Shown here in pieces: positions 1 through 7,859 of a stretch of DNA of 11,758 nucleotides. Within the stretch, counting starts at the first letter, position 1. Every line of letters begins with the position of its first letter. The position numbers and the translations under genes were made by a program. The notes beneath the pieces were generated by a model, which was given only the letters and a program-made list of their open reading frames with translations, had not been told where the DNA came from and did no database searches. Source of the DNA: Desulfobacteraceae bacterium (GTDB taxonomy: Bacteria; Desulfobacterota; Desulfobacteria; Desulfobacterales; Desulfobacteraceae); contig JAABSK010000064.1 of the NCBI GenBank assembly GCA_011390435.1, positions 1 to 11,758 on the forward strand. Direction: 5' to 3'.

Positions 1-1272
1 GATTTTGAAAACGGCAATCAGCTGGTGGCCGGCAAATCCGCAGATGTGGAATATGTGCATAACAAGGATAAATACTATGCATATGTCAATTATTTTCAGC
101 CCTGGGAGATGTATTTTACGGTTGCAGTTTCCGAAGATGAACTGATGGCTGGTGTGGACAGCCAGATCATGTCCAGTGCGGCCATGTCCGGTGTTGTTGC
201 CCTGGCCATTGGCATTCTGATCGTCTGGGTAATGAACAATCAGTTGATGAAAAGCATGAAAGGCATGGCCAGAATGGCCAGGGAAGTTTCCAAAGGAAAT
301 TTTCAGTATTCATTCACTTACGAGGCCAATGATGCCATAAAAGAAACCGTGGATTCCATGAATGAAATGGTGGCAGGGCTTGCCCAGATGATCCGGGATA
401 TCAATGGCGGGGTTCATACCTTGAGCACGGCATCAGGAGAATTAAACCAGATTTCTGATAAAATGAGCCAGAGTTCGGAAACGACAGTGACAAAAGTCAA
501 CACGGTTGCCTCTGCTGCAGAAGAGATGAGTGTCAATATGGATTCTGTTGCCGCAGCTATGGAGCAGGCCAGTACCAATGTTGAGGTTGTTGCATCTGGT
601 GCCGGCGATATGCGCGCAAATATCGAGCGGGTCTCCCAGAACTCCAACCACACCAAGGAAATCACCAACAAAGCAGTTGAACAGGCTCAGCTGACATCCG
701 AGCGGGTGAGCAAGCTTGGCCGGGCAGCAGAAGAGATCAACAATGTAACCGATACCATCAACAGCATCTCTTCCCAGACCAATCTTCTGGCGCTGAATGC
801 AACCATTGAAGCGGCACGTGCAGGCGAAGCCGGTAAGGGGTTTGCCGTTGTGGCCAATGAGATTAAAGAGCTGGCCGGTCAGACCGCCAGAGCCACAGAA
901 GATATTGCTGAAAACATACAGACCATCCAGGATCAGATCAGCGGGGCCGTCCATGAAATTCAGGAAATTTCAAAAATCATCAACCAGATTGATGATTTTG
1001 TCAATGAAGCGGCTTCCGCCATTGAGCTTCAGTCTGAGACAACCGGTGAAATTGCTGAAAATATCAGTCAGGTGTCTCTGGGCATCAAAGAGGTGAATGT
1101 GAATGTGAGCCAGAGTTCGGAGGTCTCAGGTCAGGTGGCCAAAGAGATCAGCGATGTATTGGCGGGGTCTCAGGAAATCAGTGGATTTTCCTCCACTTTG
1201 AAAGAAAAGGCTCAGGTGTTAAACACGGTGATGCATCAGCTGGATGCCATGACCAGTAAATTTAAGATATAG
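1..1272 (+). CDS. Methyl-accepting chemotaxis protein, C-terminal part (5' end outside window)
   Basis: The reading frame is open from base 1, so the gene starts upstream; the GTG at 25 is internal. The first ~50 residues resemble the end of an extracytoplasmic Cache sensor domain (aromatic-rich YFQPWEMYF followed by a SEDEL turn). A transmembrane helix lies at about residues 60-78, then a HAMP linker to about 130, then a long coiled-coil signalling domain. The conserved hairpin tip is near residues 255-290, with the [16 protein letters not shown] and [15 protein letters not shown] motifs, the region that contacts CheA/CheW. The protein ends in TSKFKI, with no CheR-tethering pentapeptide. By family it is an inner-membrane chemoreceptor that senses a periplasmic ligand and controls CheA. 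The ligand cannot be told because most of the sensor is missing. It converges on the HDOD gene, 57 bp away, with no clear terminator between them. Confidence 0.95.
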   Translation, partial: DFENGNQLVAGKSADVEYVHNKDKYYAYVNYFQPWEMYFTVAVSEDELMAGVDSQIMSSAAMSGVVALAIGILIVWVMNNQLMKSMKGMARMAREVSKGNFQYSFTYEANDAIKETVDSMNEMVAGLAQMIRDINGGVHTLSTASGELNQISDKMSQSSETTVTKVNTVASAAEEMSVNMDSVAAAMEQASTNVEVVASGAGDMRANIERVSQNSNHTKEITNKAVEQAQLTSERVSKLGRAAEEINNVTDTINSISSQTNLLALNATIEAARAGEAGKGFAVVANEIKELAGQTARATEDIAENIQTIQDQISGAVHEIQEISKIINQIDDFVNEAASAIELQSETTGEIAENISQVSLGIKEVNVNVSQSSEVSGQVAKEISDVLAGSQEISGFSSTLKEKAQVLNTVMHQLDAMTSKFKI

Positions 1273-1329
1273 CCTGCCAGATCGCAAGGATTTGATCCGT
1301 GGTTGAGGTCCTGCCGGGCAAGCGCTGGT

Positions 1330-2178
1330 TCAGGATACATTGAGCAGGGCTTCAACCTTTTTCATGTTTTCGTCATATTCTGAAATAATGATGGAAATAT
1401 CATCGGATTCCATGCCCAGCACTTTCATTGCCTGGTCGTTAAACCGGTATGAAATGCCGTCAGATCCGACACCGATACCGATCATCATGCAGATACAGTC
1501 TGCCAGGTATACAACGGCAATCTCTTTGTTCTGGACCATGGAGATGTCCGTAAGATGGTGGTGGCGGATAATGTTTACCATCCGCGGAGAGAATTTCCAT
1601 ATTTTGGCGATCATCGCCCCGAGTTCGGTGTGATCCACACCAATGATCTTTTTTTCCGCTTCCCGGAAGGTGTAGTTGTGGTCCAGCACCAGTGCGGTGA
1701 TTTTCTCAAATGCATCCCGGACAAATCGGTCCAGGACGGTTTTTCCAATATCCTTGAGCAGGGCAGCGGTAAAAATCGTATTGATGTTTTCCATCCCTTT
1801 TTTTTGCGCAATCTGTTTGGCAATCAGGGCAGATGAAACAGCATATCTCCACATGGCCCCTTCTTCAAGGCCATAGCCCTCCTGCTTTTTGCTTAATATG
1901 TCTGCTCCGGATTTCATCAGGACAATCTCGAGAATCTGATCAATTCCCAGAAGTGCGACAGCATCTTTTATGGACTCGGCAGGCGTTTTCAATCCAAAAT
2001 ATACGGAATTGCAGGTGCGCAGGACACTGGCGGTGACTGCTGGATCGTACTGGATGATTTCGGCAATCTGTCCCATGGAACTGTCCGGCTGATCAACGAT
2101 CTCCAGAATCTGGTTTACGACCGCCGGAATGGGTTTCAGATTTTTAATCTCTTTTACAAGTTCTTGAATGGGACTCAT
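1330..2178 (-). CDS. Stand-alone HDOD domain signalling protein
   Basis: A 282-residue soluble protein that is almost entirely one HDOD domain. Recognisable blocks are LKPIPAVVNQILEIVDQ near the N-terminus, then IIQYDPAVTASVLRTCNSVYFG and a hydrophobic LLGIDQILEIVLMKS stretch. At about residues 139-146 comes LLKDIGK, where a true HD phosphohydrolase would have HD; here it is KD. This is followed by VDHTELGAMIAKIWKFS and IRHHH. HDOD proteins are degenerate HD relatives that generally act as non-catalytic signalling or protein-interaction modules, often near chemotaxis and c-di-GMP genes. The frame is open to an ATG at 2232, but ATG 2178 is preferred: AAGGAA (2185-2190) sits 6 nt upstream and the domain begins at once. 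The longer start would add a Cys-containing tail of 18 residues with a poor ribosome site. It lies 103 bp downstream of the GGDEF gene on the same strand and is probably co-transcribed with it. Confidence 0.93.
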   Translation of the reverse strand: MSPIQELVKEIKNLKPIPAVVNQILEIVDQPDSSMGQIAEIIQYDPAVTASVLRTCNSVYFGLKTPAESIKDAVALLGIDQILEIVLMKSGADILSKKQEGYGLEEGAMWRYAVSSALIAKQIAQKKGMENINTIFTAALLKDIGKTVLDRFVRDAFEKITALVLDHNYTFREAEKKIIGVDHTELGAMIAKIWKFSPRMVNIIRHHHLTDISMVQNKEIAVVYLADCICMMIGIGVGSDGISYRFNDQAMKVLGMESDDISIIISEYDENMKKVEALLNVS

Positions 2179-2281
2179 AGAGGGTTCCTTGACTGATGGA
2201 TTAACGCAGTTTGAACAAGGTGATTCCATCATATTCGATCCGGCTGAAGAAAGTCAAGGAAACAGGGGAGGAATTGTTGCT

Positions 2282-3358
2282 TTACGGCAATCGGTTTTTC
2301 TTTTCCATTGTTTTGCCCGGACAGGAAACCAGTTTCATGAGGCCGGGCATGACGGTGTTCCGTCCGCTTATTTTGGCCCGGTAAAGCATGGCATCTGCAT
2401 CCTGGATAATTTTTTCCATATCTGCGTGCCGGTTCAGTTCCGATACACCGAAACTGGCGGTGACCGTGATGGTCTGGTTGTTGTGAGCGATCAGCAGATT
2501 GGAAATTTTCATTCTCAGGCGGTCTGCCAGTTCGATGGCCTTGGCCTTGCTGGTTTCAGGGAGGATGGCGATGAACTCCTCACCCCCGTATCGGGCAAGA
2601 ATGTCCGCGCTTCTCATGCTGTTTTGAACCACGGCAGCCACCTGCTTGAGGACAGCATCCCCTGCTGGATGGCCATGGGTATCATTGATCTGTTTAAAGT
2701 GGTCCAGATCAAACATGATAACAGACAGGTCATTTTGATGGCGGCCGGCATTTGCAATCTGTCGTTTCAGCTGGGTTTCAAATTCTCTGCGGTTGTAACA
2801 GCCTGTCAATGGATCAACAGCCGCAGCCGCTTTTAAGCTTTCAATATGAAGCTGGCGGGAAAGCGCAAGGGAGCAGCTCTGAAGAATCATATTGACCACA
2901 TCATCGTAATAGGTGTGCAGGCTTTTTTGGGGCAGCAGATACAGCCGGAACGTATGGTTTTCTTCTGTGATGTCAAAATAGACAAGGGAGTTGACATCAA
3001 CTGTTTTTCCAGAAGCTTCCGGATGGAAACAATGGTTGAGATAATTCAGGTCTGACGGGGACTGGATCTGAAAATCCTTGAGAACAATCTGTTCAAGTGT
3101 GGCCCGATACATTCCGGGATCCAGCCAGATATCCGCCCTGGCCGCTGTTTTAATGACAAAGGCGAACATTCGGTAATCCAGAATCTCTTTAAGGCACAGC
3201 GCCATCTCATTGATGATCTTCTCCGGCACGCTGTGTTTGTTTATCTTGAGAATGTGGTGGGTGAGCTTTTTGTGGTCCGCCTGTATCCGGGCTGTCTTGA
3301 ATACCAATGATAGCACAGTGGTCATTGTGTTGGATAATCTGCTCAGCGCCTGTTTCAT
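2282..3358 (-). CDS. Diguanylate cyclase (GGDEF) with unidentified N-terminal domain
   Basis: A 358-residue protein with no membrane segment. Residues ~180-340 form a GGDEF domain: DPLTGCYNRR at 182-191, FDLDHFK at 216-222 with the metal-binding Asp, and GGEEF at 258-262, which is a catalytically competent signature. An RSAD motif at 249-252, five residues before GGEEF, matches the RxxD product-inhibition site. It is therefore predicted to make c-di-GMP from two GTP and to be feedback-inhibited. The first ~170 residues are mixed helix and strand and look like a GAF-type or novel sensory domain; I do not recognise them. ATG 3358 was chosen over the upstream in-frame ATG 3412 because GAGGA (complement of 3365-3369) lies 6 nt before it. 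It is upstream of the HDOD gene on the same strand and 191 bp downstream of the hemerythrin chemoreceptor. No EAL or HD-GYP phosphodiesterase is present in the window. Confidence 0.94.
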   Translation of the reverse strand: MKQALSRLSNTMTTVLSLVFKTARIQADHKKLTHHILKINKHSVPEKIINEMALCLKEILDYRMFAFVIKTAARADIWLDPGMYRATLEQIVLKDFQIQSPSDLNYLNHCFHPEASGKTVDVNSLVYFDITEENHTFRLYLLPQKSLHTYYDDVVNMILQSCSLALSRQLHIESLKAAAAVDPLTGCYNRREFETQLKRQIANAGRHQNDLSVIMFDLDHFKQINDTHGHPAGDAVLKQVAAVVQNSMRSADILARYGGEEFIAILPETSKAKAIELADRLRMKISNLLIAHNNQTITVTASFGVSELNRHADMEKIIQDADAMLYRAKISGRNTVMPGLMKLVSCPGKTMEKKNRLP

Positions 3359-3430
3359 CTGCTGTCCTCGCCTGTTGGTGTCAGTTTTTTGCGTTGACAA
3401 ATACAGAAGCAATCCTTGTGCCAGGGCTGA

Positions 3431-3458
3431 ACAATAACAATATCGGCTTTTATTTCAA
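3431..3458 (-). promoter_or_regulatory. Candidate promoter for the GGDEF-HDOD gene pair
   Basis: On the minus strand TTGAAA (complement of 3453-3458) and TATTGT (complement of 3431-3436) are 16 nt apart, about 75-100 bp before the GGDEF start at 3358. The -10 element is a weak match. It sits in the 191-bp gap after the hemerythrin receptor gene, so the pair could be transcribed both from here and by read-through. Confidence 0.3.
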
Positions 3459-3474
3459 TTGGTTATGTTGTGAG

Positions 3475-3525
3475 GATGACCGGCGGTGTGCGGGGCGGAA
3501 GGGAAAAAACTGCCGGTTCGTCATC
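3475..3525. repeat. Imperfect inverted repeat between the hemerythrin receptor and GGDEF genes
   Basis: CCGGCGG (3480-3486) pairs with CTGCCGG (3510-3516, one G-T pair), and outside it GATGA (3475-3479) pairs with TCATC (3521-3525), leaving a 4-nt bulge on the right arm and a 23-nt purine-rich loop. No run of T follows the stem on the minus strand, so it is not a standard terminator. It could be a transcript 3'-end structure or an operator. The rest of the 3359-3549 gap holds only the promoter candidate. Confidence 0.4.
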
Positions 3526-3549
3526 ATTTTGACATCGTGGATTTAAATG

Positions 3550-5238
3550 TTACAGCGGTTTCTCTTTCATTTTTTTTGTTAAAAATGGGACATAGGCGTT
3601 GTCTGCTTTGAGAATATGGGTTTTAAGCCAGTCGGTGAGAAACTCCATCAGTTCAAGAGTGACGGTTGATTTCCCCTGGGTGAAGCTGTTCTGGAATTCC
3701 AGTACGTTGGCCACAAGGGCTTTGTGGGATGTTTTATGCGCTTCCTGTTCAGGATACTGGTATTTTTCAAACAGTGCTTCTTCAAACTGAAAATGAAAAA
3801 CGGTATATTCTGCCAGGTCATTGAGGATTCTGCCCACTTCATTGCGGCCGCGCTGCTGTCGCATGGCCCGGTACAGGAGATTGACCATCTGAACCAGTTG
3901 TTTGTGATGGCGGTCGATTTCAGGGATGGACAATGAAAATTCTGAACTCCATGGCATCAGATCCGGAATGGCGCTGGAATCTGCCTCCGCTTCAGAATCG
4001 GCTGATGCAGATTGCATTGAGATGTTGAAGATCGAAATCATTTTTCTCAGTGCCATGGAAAGGCTGTCAAGATCTTTGGCACTTGTGACCAGGTGCTTTA
4101 CCCGCTCAGACATGCCGGCAGCGACTCCGTCCACCCGGGAGATATCCTGAGCGATTTCAGCGGCCACCTGTGAGCTCTGGGCCACATTTTCATTGACCTC
4201 TGAGATGCCAACGGCTGCCTGCTCAATATTGGTGGCCACTTCAATTGCCGTATCAGACTGCACTTCGATGGTTTTTGCGATCTGATTCACAATGTCATCT
4301 ACATCCTTGATCACCCCGGAGATGCTTTCCACTTCCTGGACGGTTTCCCGGGCAGACCCCTGGATGGTTTCAATTTTTTCCCGGATGTTCAGTGTTGCAG
4401 CTGCTGTCTGGGAGGCAAGGTTTTTGATTTCTGCGGCAACAACGGCAAACCCCTTTCCTGCGGCTCCTGCCCTGGCAGCCTCGATGGTTGCATTCAGCGC
4501 CAGTAAATCTGTTTGTTCAGCGATTTTTGTAATCAACAGGGTTACCTTGCCGATCTCTTTTGCCGCCTCTCCCAGGTGGCCCACCTTTTGTGTTGTTGTT
4601 TCAACCCGGTGCAGCGCTCTGCTTGAAATATCACCGGCTTTCCGGCAGTTCTGGGCCACGCCTGTGATGCTGGACTGCATCTGACCTGCAGCATCTGCCA
4701 CAACACTGATATTGGTGGATGCCTGTTCACTGGCGGCAGCAACAGAGTGCATACTGGTATTCATCTCTTCTGCTGCGGCAGCAACAGAAGTGGCCCTGTC
4801 GGACAGATCAGCAGATTCCGTATCCATTTGCCCTGCTGCTTGAAAAACAGCTGAAGATGCTGCTGCGATGGTTTCGGTCCGGCTGCCGATACCAGCGATG
4901 ATTTCGTCCAGGTTTGCCACAAACTTGTCAAAACAATCTGCCAGGATGCCGATTTGATCTGTCCGTCCGGAATTCAGGCGCAGCGTCAGATCCCTTTCAT
5001 CTCCCTTGACAGTGGCTTCAAATCCCCGGGCAAGGGCATTCAGGGGCCTGGACACCATAAAATGGAAAACACCGCCCATGACCGCCATAACGATGACAAT
5101 ACTGATAGCCGCTGCCAAAAAGCGTTTGTCTGGCATGGCATCCACAGAAAGGACAAAGAGTGAAAACACGATACCCATGGTGATCAGAAGCGCCGCTCCC
5201 AGTTTAAGTCCCAGCTGTTTGGCCATGAGTGTCATCAT
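3550..5238 (-). CDS. Chemoreceptor with C-terminal hemerythrin domain
   Basis: A 562-residue protein. Two transmembrane helices (about 10-31 and 40-62) are separated by only ~8 residues, so there is no periplasmic sensor. A HAMP linker follows (about 62-115, with SRPLNAL), then the MCP signalling coiled coil with its hairpin tip near 240-275 ([20 protein letters not shown]). After a Ser/Ala/Glu-rich linker (about 408-425) comes a complete bacteriohemerythrin domain (about 430-560). All seven expected di-iron ligands are visible: H445, H482, E486, H501, H505, H541 and D546. By family, hemerythrin-tailed receptors such as DcrH of Desulfovibrio vulgaris bind O2 at the di-iron site and are thought to mediate aerotactic or redox responses. 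The start ATG 5238 overlaps the TGA stop of the upstream HD hydrolase gene (ATGA), with AGGAGAG (complement of 5247-5253) 8 nt before it, which implies translational coupling. An adjacent in-frame ATG at 5235 is equally possible. Confidence 0.96.
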   Translation of the reverse strand: MMTLMAKQLGLKLGAALLITMGIVFSLFVLSVDAMPDKRFLAAAISIVIVMAVMGGVFHFMVSRPLNALARGFEATVKGDERDLTLRLNSGRTDQIGILADCFDKFVANLDEIIAGIGSRTETIAAASSAVFQAAGQMDTESADLSDRATSVAAAAEEMNTSMHSVAAASEQASTNISVVADAAGQMQSSITGVAQNCRKAGDISSRALHRVETTTQKVGHLGEAAKEIGKVTLLITKIAEQTDLLALNATIEAARAGAAGKGFAVVAAEIKNLASQTAAATLNIREKIETIQGSARETVQEVESISGVIKDVDDIVNQIAKTIEVQSDTAIEVATNIEQAAVGISEVNENVAQSSQVAAEIAQDISRVDGVAAGMSERVKHLVTSAKDLDSLSMALRKMISIFNISMQSASADSEAEADSSAIPDLMPWSSEFSLSIPEIDRHHKQLVQMVNLLYRAMRQQRGRNEVGRILNDLAEYTVFHFQFEEALFEKYQYPEQEAHKTSHKALVANVLEFQNSFTQGKSTVTLELMEFLTDWLKTHILKADNAYVPFLTKKMKEKPL

Positions 5239-5819
5239 TTCGAGATCTCTCCTCTCAATCCGATCTGGTCGGCCACCGGACGCATGCCCTCGATGACATG
5301 GGTGATCAGATCGGACAGTTCCATCTCCAGCATTTGTGCGCCTTTGCGGATCACATCCCGGTCCACTTTTGCGGCAAAGCTTTTATCGTTGAATTTCTTT
5401 TTTACAGATTTTGCCTTGATATCCAGGACACTTTTGGACGGCCTTACCAGGCAGGCACTGGCAACAAGCCCTGTCAGTTCATCAATGGCAAACAGGGTTT
5501 TTTCAAGAAGGCTCTGGGGTTCAACATCACTGCAGATCCCCCATCCATGGCTGACCACCGCCCGGATATAGGCTTCTGGCCAATGATGGGCATTTAAGAT
5601 TTCAACACATTTCTGGCAGTGCTCGTTTGGAAACTGTTCATAGTCGATGTCATGGACAAGGCCGATCACCCGCCATTTTTCTTCATCCTCGCCAGCGCGT
5701 CTGGCAAAATGTGCCATCACCGCTTCCACACAGAGGGCATGGCGGATGAGGCTGTCTTTCTGGTTATATTTTTTTAAAAGCGTGAATGCATCTTCCCGGG
5801 AGGGATAATCAGTGTTCAT
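5235..5819 (-). CDS. HD-superfamily hydrolase, COG2316-like
   Basis: A soluble protein of 194 residues with HD-fold metal motifs: H27 in [12 protein letters not shown], the H56-D57 pair in [12 protein letters not shown], and D113 in [11 protein letters not shown]. The [12 protein letters not shown] block and the [18 protein letters not shown] block are typical of a conserved family of predicted HD hydrolases (COG2316) whose substrate is not established. The complete H...HD...D set suggests a working metal-dependent phosphohydrolase, unlike the nearby HDOD protein. ATG 5819 has AAAGGA (complement of 5826-5831) 6 nt upstream. The stop overlaps the start of the hemerythrin chemoreceptor, so the two form an operon. 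The start also overlaps by 8 bp the longest version of the divergent kinase frame. Substrate and its relation to oxygen signalling are unknown. Confidence 0.9.
   Translation of the reverse strand: MNTDYPSREDAFTLLKKYNQKDSLIRHALCVEAVMAHFARRAGEDEEKWRVIGLVHDIDYEQFPNEHCQKCVEILNAHHWPEAYIRAVVSHGWGICSDVEPQSLLEKTLFAIDELTGLVASACLVRPSKSVLDIKAKSVKKKFNDKSFAAKVDRDVIRKGAQMLEMELSDLITHVIEGMRPVADQIGLRGEISK
5798..5804 (+). promoter_or_regulatory. Candidate ribosome binding site inside the divergent HD gene
   Basis: GGGAGGG contains a perfect GGAGG and ends 7 nt before GTG 5812, the most upstream start of the kinase frame. It lies within codons 6-8 of the HD hydrolase read on the other strand, so it may be a chance product of Ser-Arg-Glu codons. 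It is listed because it decides between an overlapping start and a later start for the kinase. Confidence 0.4.
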
Positions 5820-6975
5820 GTTCGATCCTTTAATTGTATTGCAATTTATTTCTATTGGTGTACTATTCCCAGTAAATTGTATATATATGCCGCTGCTTAT
5901 GATCTCAAGGATTATTCCTCATAAAATTATAAAAAAGACCCTCTCTGATGTTTTCCGGCACGGTTCAGGGACCCCTGTGTTGATCCTCCTGTTCACAGCC
6001 GGGGGGGGCAGCTTGATCTTCGCGCTTCAATACAGCCTGACGTCTGCGCACTGGGGCGTGATCCTGATCTGTTCACTGCTGTATGTCTGGGCAGTGGCGG
6101 CAACACTGGCTGTTTTCAGGACCTGCAGGCAGGCCAGGACTGGCCGGGCCCATCCATCGGCTCCGACAGAAAGCGTTGAGCGGAAAAGCAACCCGGCCCG
6201 TGCACAGCATTTTCAAAATCTGGGAGAAATCACCGCCAGTGTCAGCCATGAACTGAACAATCTTCTATCCGGCGTGGCCACCTATCCTGAAGTTCTCATG
6301 ATGGATCAGCATCTGACCCCGAAAATCCGGGACGGGCTGGAGATGATACAGGATGCCGGAAAAAATGCATCTGCTGTTGTCCGGGATCTTTTGACCATTG
6401 CCCAATGCCCTGAGGCAAAAAAAGAATCTCTCAACCTGAACCAGATCTTTGAACGGTATCTTGCCTCCCGCGAATATCAACAGGTGCAAAAAGGTCATTT
6501 CCAGGTGGTGCCAGAAATTTTTCTTGACCCTGAATTGTTGCCCGTTGCTGGATCTTATTTTCATATCGAAAAAATTATGACCACCCTGCTGTTCCATGCC
6601 GTGAAAGCGGTTGCTGGCCGGGAAAATGCCGGTGTATGGGTTAAAACAGCCAATCTGCTGATCGATGCCAAAAATTTGACAACAGCTGGAGGCATTTCTC
6701 CTGGGCGGTATGTGCTGTTCAGTGTATGGGATACCGGCCCGAAAATAGACGAGGATATTTTAAGTCAGGTATTTGACCCCTATTTTGCCCGGAACGGACA
6801 GGAAAAGAAAAGCAGCCCCGGGCTGGGACTGGCAGTTGTCTGGCACCTTGTCCAGGATCATGGCGGGTTTGTAAATCTTGTATCAGACGAAGATCAGACC
6901 CGGTTTGAGATTTTGTTCCCAGCACAGCCTGACGGCAATGCTGGATCTGAAAAAAACATGCCCACAGAAACATGA
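5812..6975 (+). CDS. Orphan membrane histidine kinase-like protein with non-consensus ATP-binding boxes
   Basis: Up to 387 residues. Hydrophobic segments lie near residues 6-30 (only if the long start is right), 54-74 and 81-103, followed by a cytoplasmic kinase-like part. The dimerisation/phosphoacceptor helix contains SVSHELNN with H146. In the ATPase domain the N-box reads TTLLFHAVKAV, with His262 where the Mg-binding Asn is expected; the G1 box reads DTGPK (307-311) instead of DxGxG; the F-box (FDPYFARN) and G2 box (GLGL, 337-340) look normal. It may be a weak kinase, a phosphatase-biased sensor or a pseudokinase. No receiver domain or response regulator is adjacent. The start is uncertain: GTG 5812 has GGGAGGG 7 nt upstream but overlaps the divergent HD gene; ATG 5887 and ATG 5899 avoid the overlap but lack a ribosome site. 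The stop is 32 bp before panC, so co-transcription is likely. Confidence 0.85.
   Translation: MFMFDPLIVLQFISIGVLFPVNCIYMPLLMISRIIPHKIIKKTLSDVFRHGSGTPVLILLFTAGGGSLIFALQYSLTSAHWGVILICSLLYVWAVAATLAVFRTCRQARTGRAHPSAPTESVERKSNPARAQHFQNLGEITASVSHELNNLLSGVATYPEVLMMDQHLTPKIRDGLEMIQDAGKNASAVVRDLLTIAQCPEAKKESLNLNQIFERYLASREYQQVQKGHFQVVPEIFLDPELLPVAGSYFHIEKIMTTLLFHAVKAVAGRENAGVWVKTANLLIDAKNLTTAGGISPGRYVLFSVWDTGPKIDEDILSQVFDPYFARNGQEKKSSPGLGLAVVWHLVQDHGGFVNLVSDEDQTRFEILFPAQPDGNAGSEKNMPTET
5839..5866 (+). promoter_or_regulatory. Candidate promoter for the orphan kinase and panC
   Basis: TTGCAA (5839-5844) and TACTAT (5861-5866) are separated by 16 nt in the AT-rich region between the two divergent genes. 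If used, the message would start near 5873 and the kinase would have to begin at ATG 5887 or later, not at GTG 5812. The match to consensus is moderate. Confidence 0.3.
5880..5908 (-). promoter_or_regulatory. Candidate sigma-70 promoter for the HD hydrolase/hemerythrin receptor operon
   Basis: On the minus strand TTGAGA (complement of 5903-5908) is followed after 17 nt by TATATA (complement of 5880-5885), in an AT-rich stretch that contrasts with the surrounding sequence. Transcription would begin near 5873, giving a leader of about 54 nt before ATG 5819. This fits spacing rules, but the -10 match is only partial. Confidence 0.4.
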
Positions 6976-7007
6976 TGGTGGATATGACACAGGAGCGTGG
7001 AACCGAT

Positions 7008-7859
7008 ATGGAAATTTTCAAGACAAAAACACAGATGCACCAGTGGTCAAAAACAGTGAAAAAAGCGGGTCGAACCATTGGGTTTGTCCCCACCATGGGC
7101 TATCTTCACCAGGGTCATCTGTCACTGCTGGAAAAAGCAAAAACCCTGTGCGATGAAGTGGTCCTGTCAATTTTCGTCAATCCGACACAGTTTGGTCCAA
7201 CTGAAGATCTGGATGCCTATCCGTCTGATATTGAAAATGACCTGGCCCTTGCCCGGAAAATCGGGACAAATGCTGTGTTTTTACCGGAAAAATCACATAT
7301 TTATCCGGAAAATTTCCAGACAGAGGTGTCCTTGTCCCGTCTGCCTGCTTTTCTGTGCGGCCGGTCCCGGCCAATCCATTTTGCTGGAGTGGCCACGGTT
7401 GTTACCAAGCTGTTCAATATTGTCATGCCGGATATTGCAGTGTTCGGACAGAAGGATTACCAGCAGCTGCAGATCATCCGCCAGTTGACAGCAGACCTGG
7501 ATTTTGACATTGAGATTGTGGCCGGCAGCATTGTCCGGGAGCCTGACGGACTGGCCATGAGTTCGCGCAATGCTTACCTGACCCCATCCCAGAGAAATGC
7601 TGCACGCAGTCTTTATGCGGCACTGTCTCTGGCAGAAAAAATGGTGGCGGACGGAGAAAAAAACCCAGCGATTCTTCAACAGAAAATGGGTGAATTGATC
7701 AGCAGTTTTGAGCAGACAGCAGTCGAGTATATTGCAATCTGTGACCCTGAAACCCTTGAGCCGCTGTCGGTCATCCAAAACAGGTTTCTTCTGGCCCTTG
7801 CGGTAAAAGTCGGCACCACCCGTCTGATTGATAACGCGGTTATGGATCTGCCACAATAA
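7008..7859 (+). CDS. panC: Pantothenate synthetase (pantoate--beta-alanine ligase)
   Basis: A 283-residue cytoplasmic enzyme, the usual length for bacterial PanC. It joins pantoate and beta-alanine using ATP, giving pantothenate, AMP and PPi, the last step of vitamin B5 synthesis before coenzyme A. Signatures in order are VPTMGYLHQGH (27-37, with the nucleotide-binding HxGH), SIFVNPTQFGPTEDLDAYP, the CGRSRPIHFAGV pantoate-site region, VFGQKDYQQLQIIRQL, and REPDGLAMSSRN (177-188), the counterpart of the KMSKS loop. The frame is open to ATG 6972, which overlaps the kinase stop, but ATG 7008 matches the family N-terminus and has AGGAG (6991-6995) upstream at a rather long spacing of 12 nt. No panB or panD is in the window. 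Its 3' end overlaps the convergent LPP20-like gene by 20 bp. Confidence 0.97.
   Translation: MEIFKTKTQMHQWSKTVKKAGRTIGFVPTMGYLHQGHLSLLEKAKTLCDEVVLSIFVNPTQFGPTEDLDAYPSDIENDLALARKIGTNAVFLPEKSHIYPENFQTEVSLSRLPAFLCGRSRPIHFAGVATVVTKLFNIVMPDIAVFGQKDYQQLQIIRQLTADLDFDIEIVAGSIVREPDGLAMSSRNAYLTPSQRNAARSLYAALSLAEKMVADGEKNPAILQQKMGELISSFEQTAVEYIAICDPETLEPLSVIQNRFLLALAVKVGTTRLIDNAVMDLPQ

Noticed and set aside
442..954. A 170-codon open frame on the minus strand
   Set aside because: It is antisense to the chemoreceptor signalling domain and is explained by codon bias in that gene. The Cys/Gly-rich product is not protein-like.
1273..1329. Possible bidirectional terminator between the converging chemoreceptor and HDOD genes
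   Set aside because: Only a 4-bp stem (GGAT/ATCC) is visible, with no T run on either strand.
2179..2232. Longer HDOD start at ATG 2232 giving an N-terminal Cys pair
   Set aside because: No good ribosome site precedes it, whereas ATG 2178 has AAGGAA at 6 nt and the HDOD domain begins immediately.
2168..2836. A 222-codon open frame on the plus strand
   Set aside because: It is antisense to the C-terminal part of the GGDEF gene and the start of the HDOD gene, both firmly identified, and shows no motif of its own.
7293..7856. A 187-codon open frame on the minus strand
   Set aside because: It is antisense to panC, which has all its family motifs.
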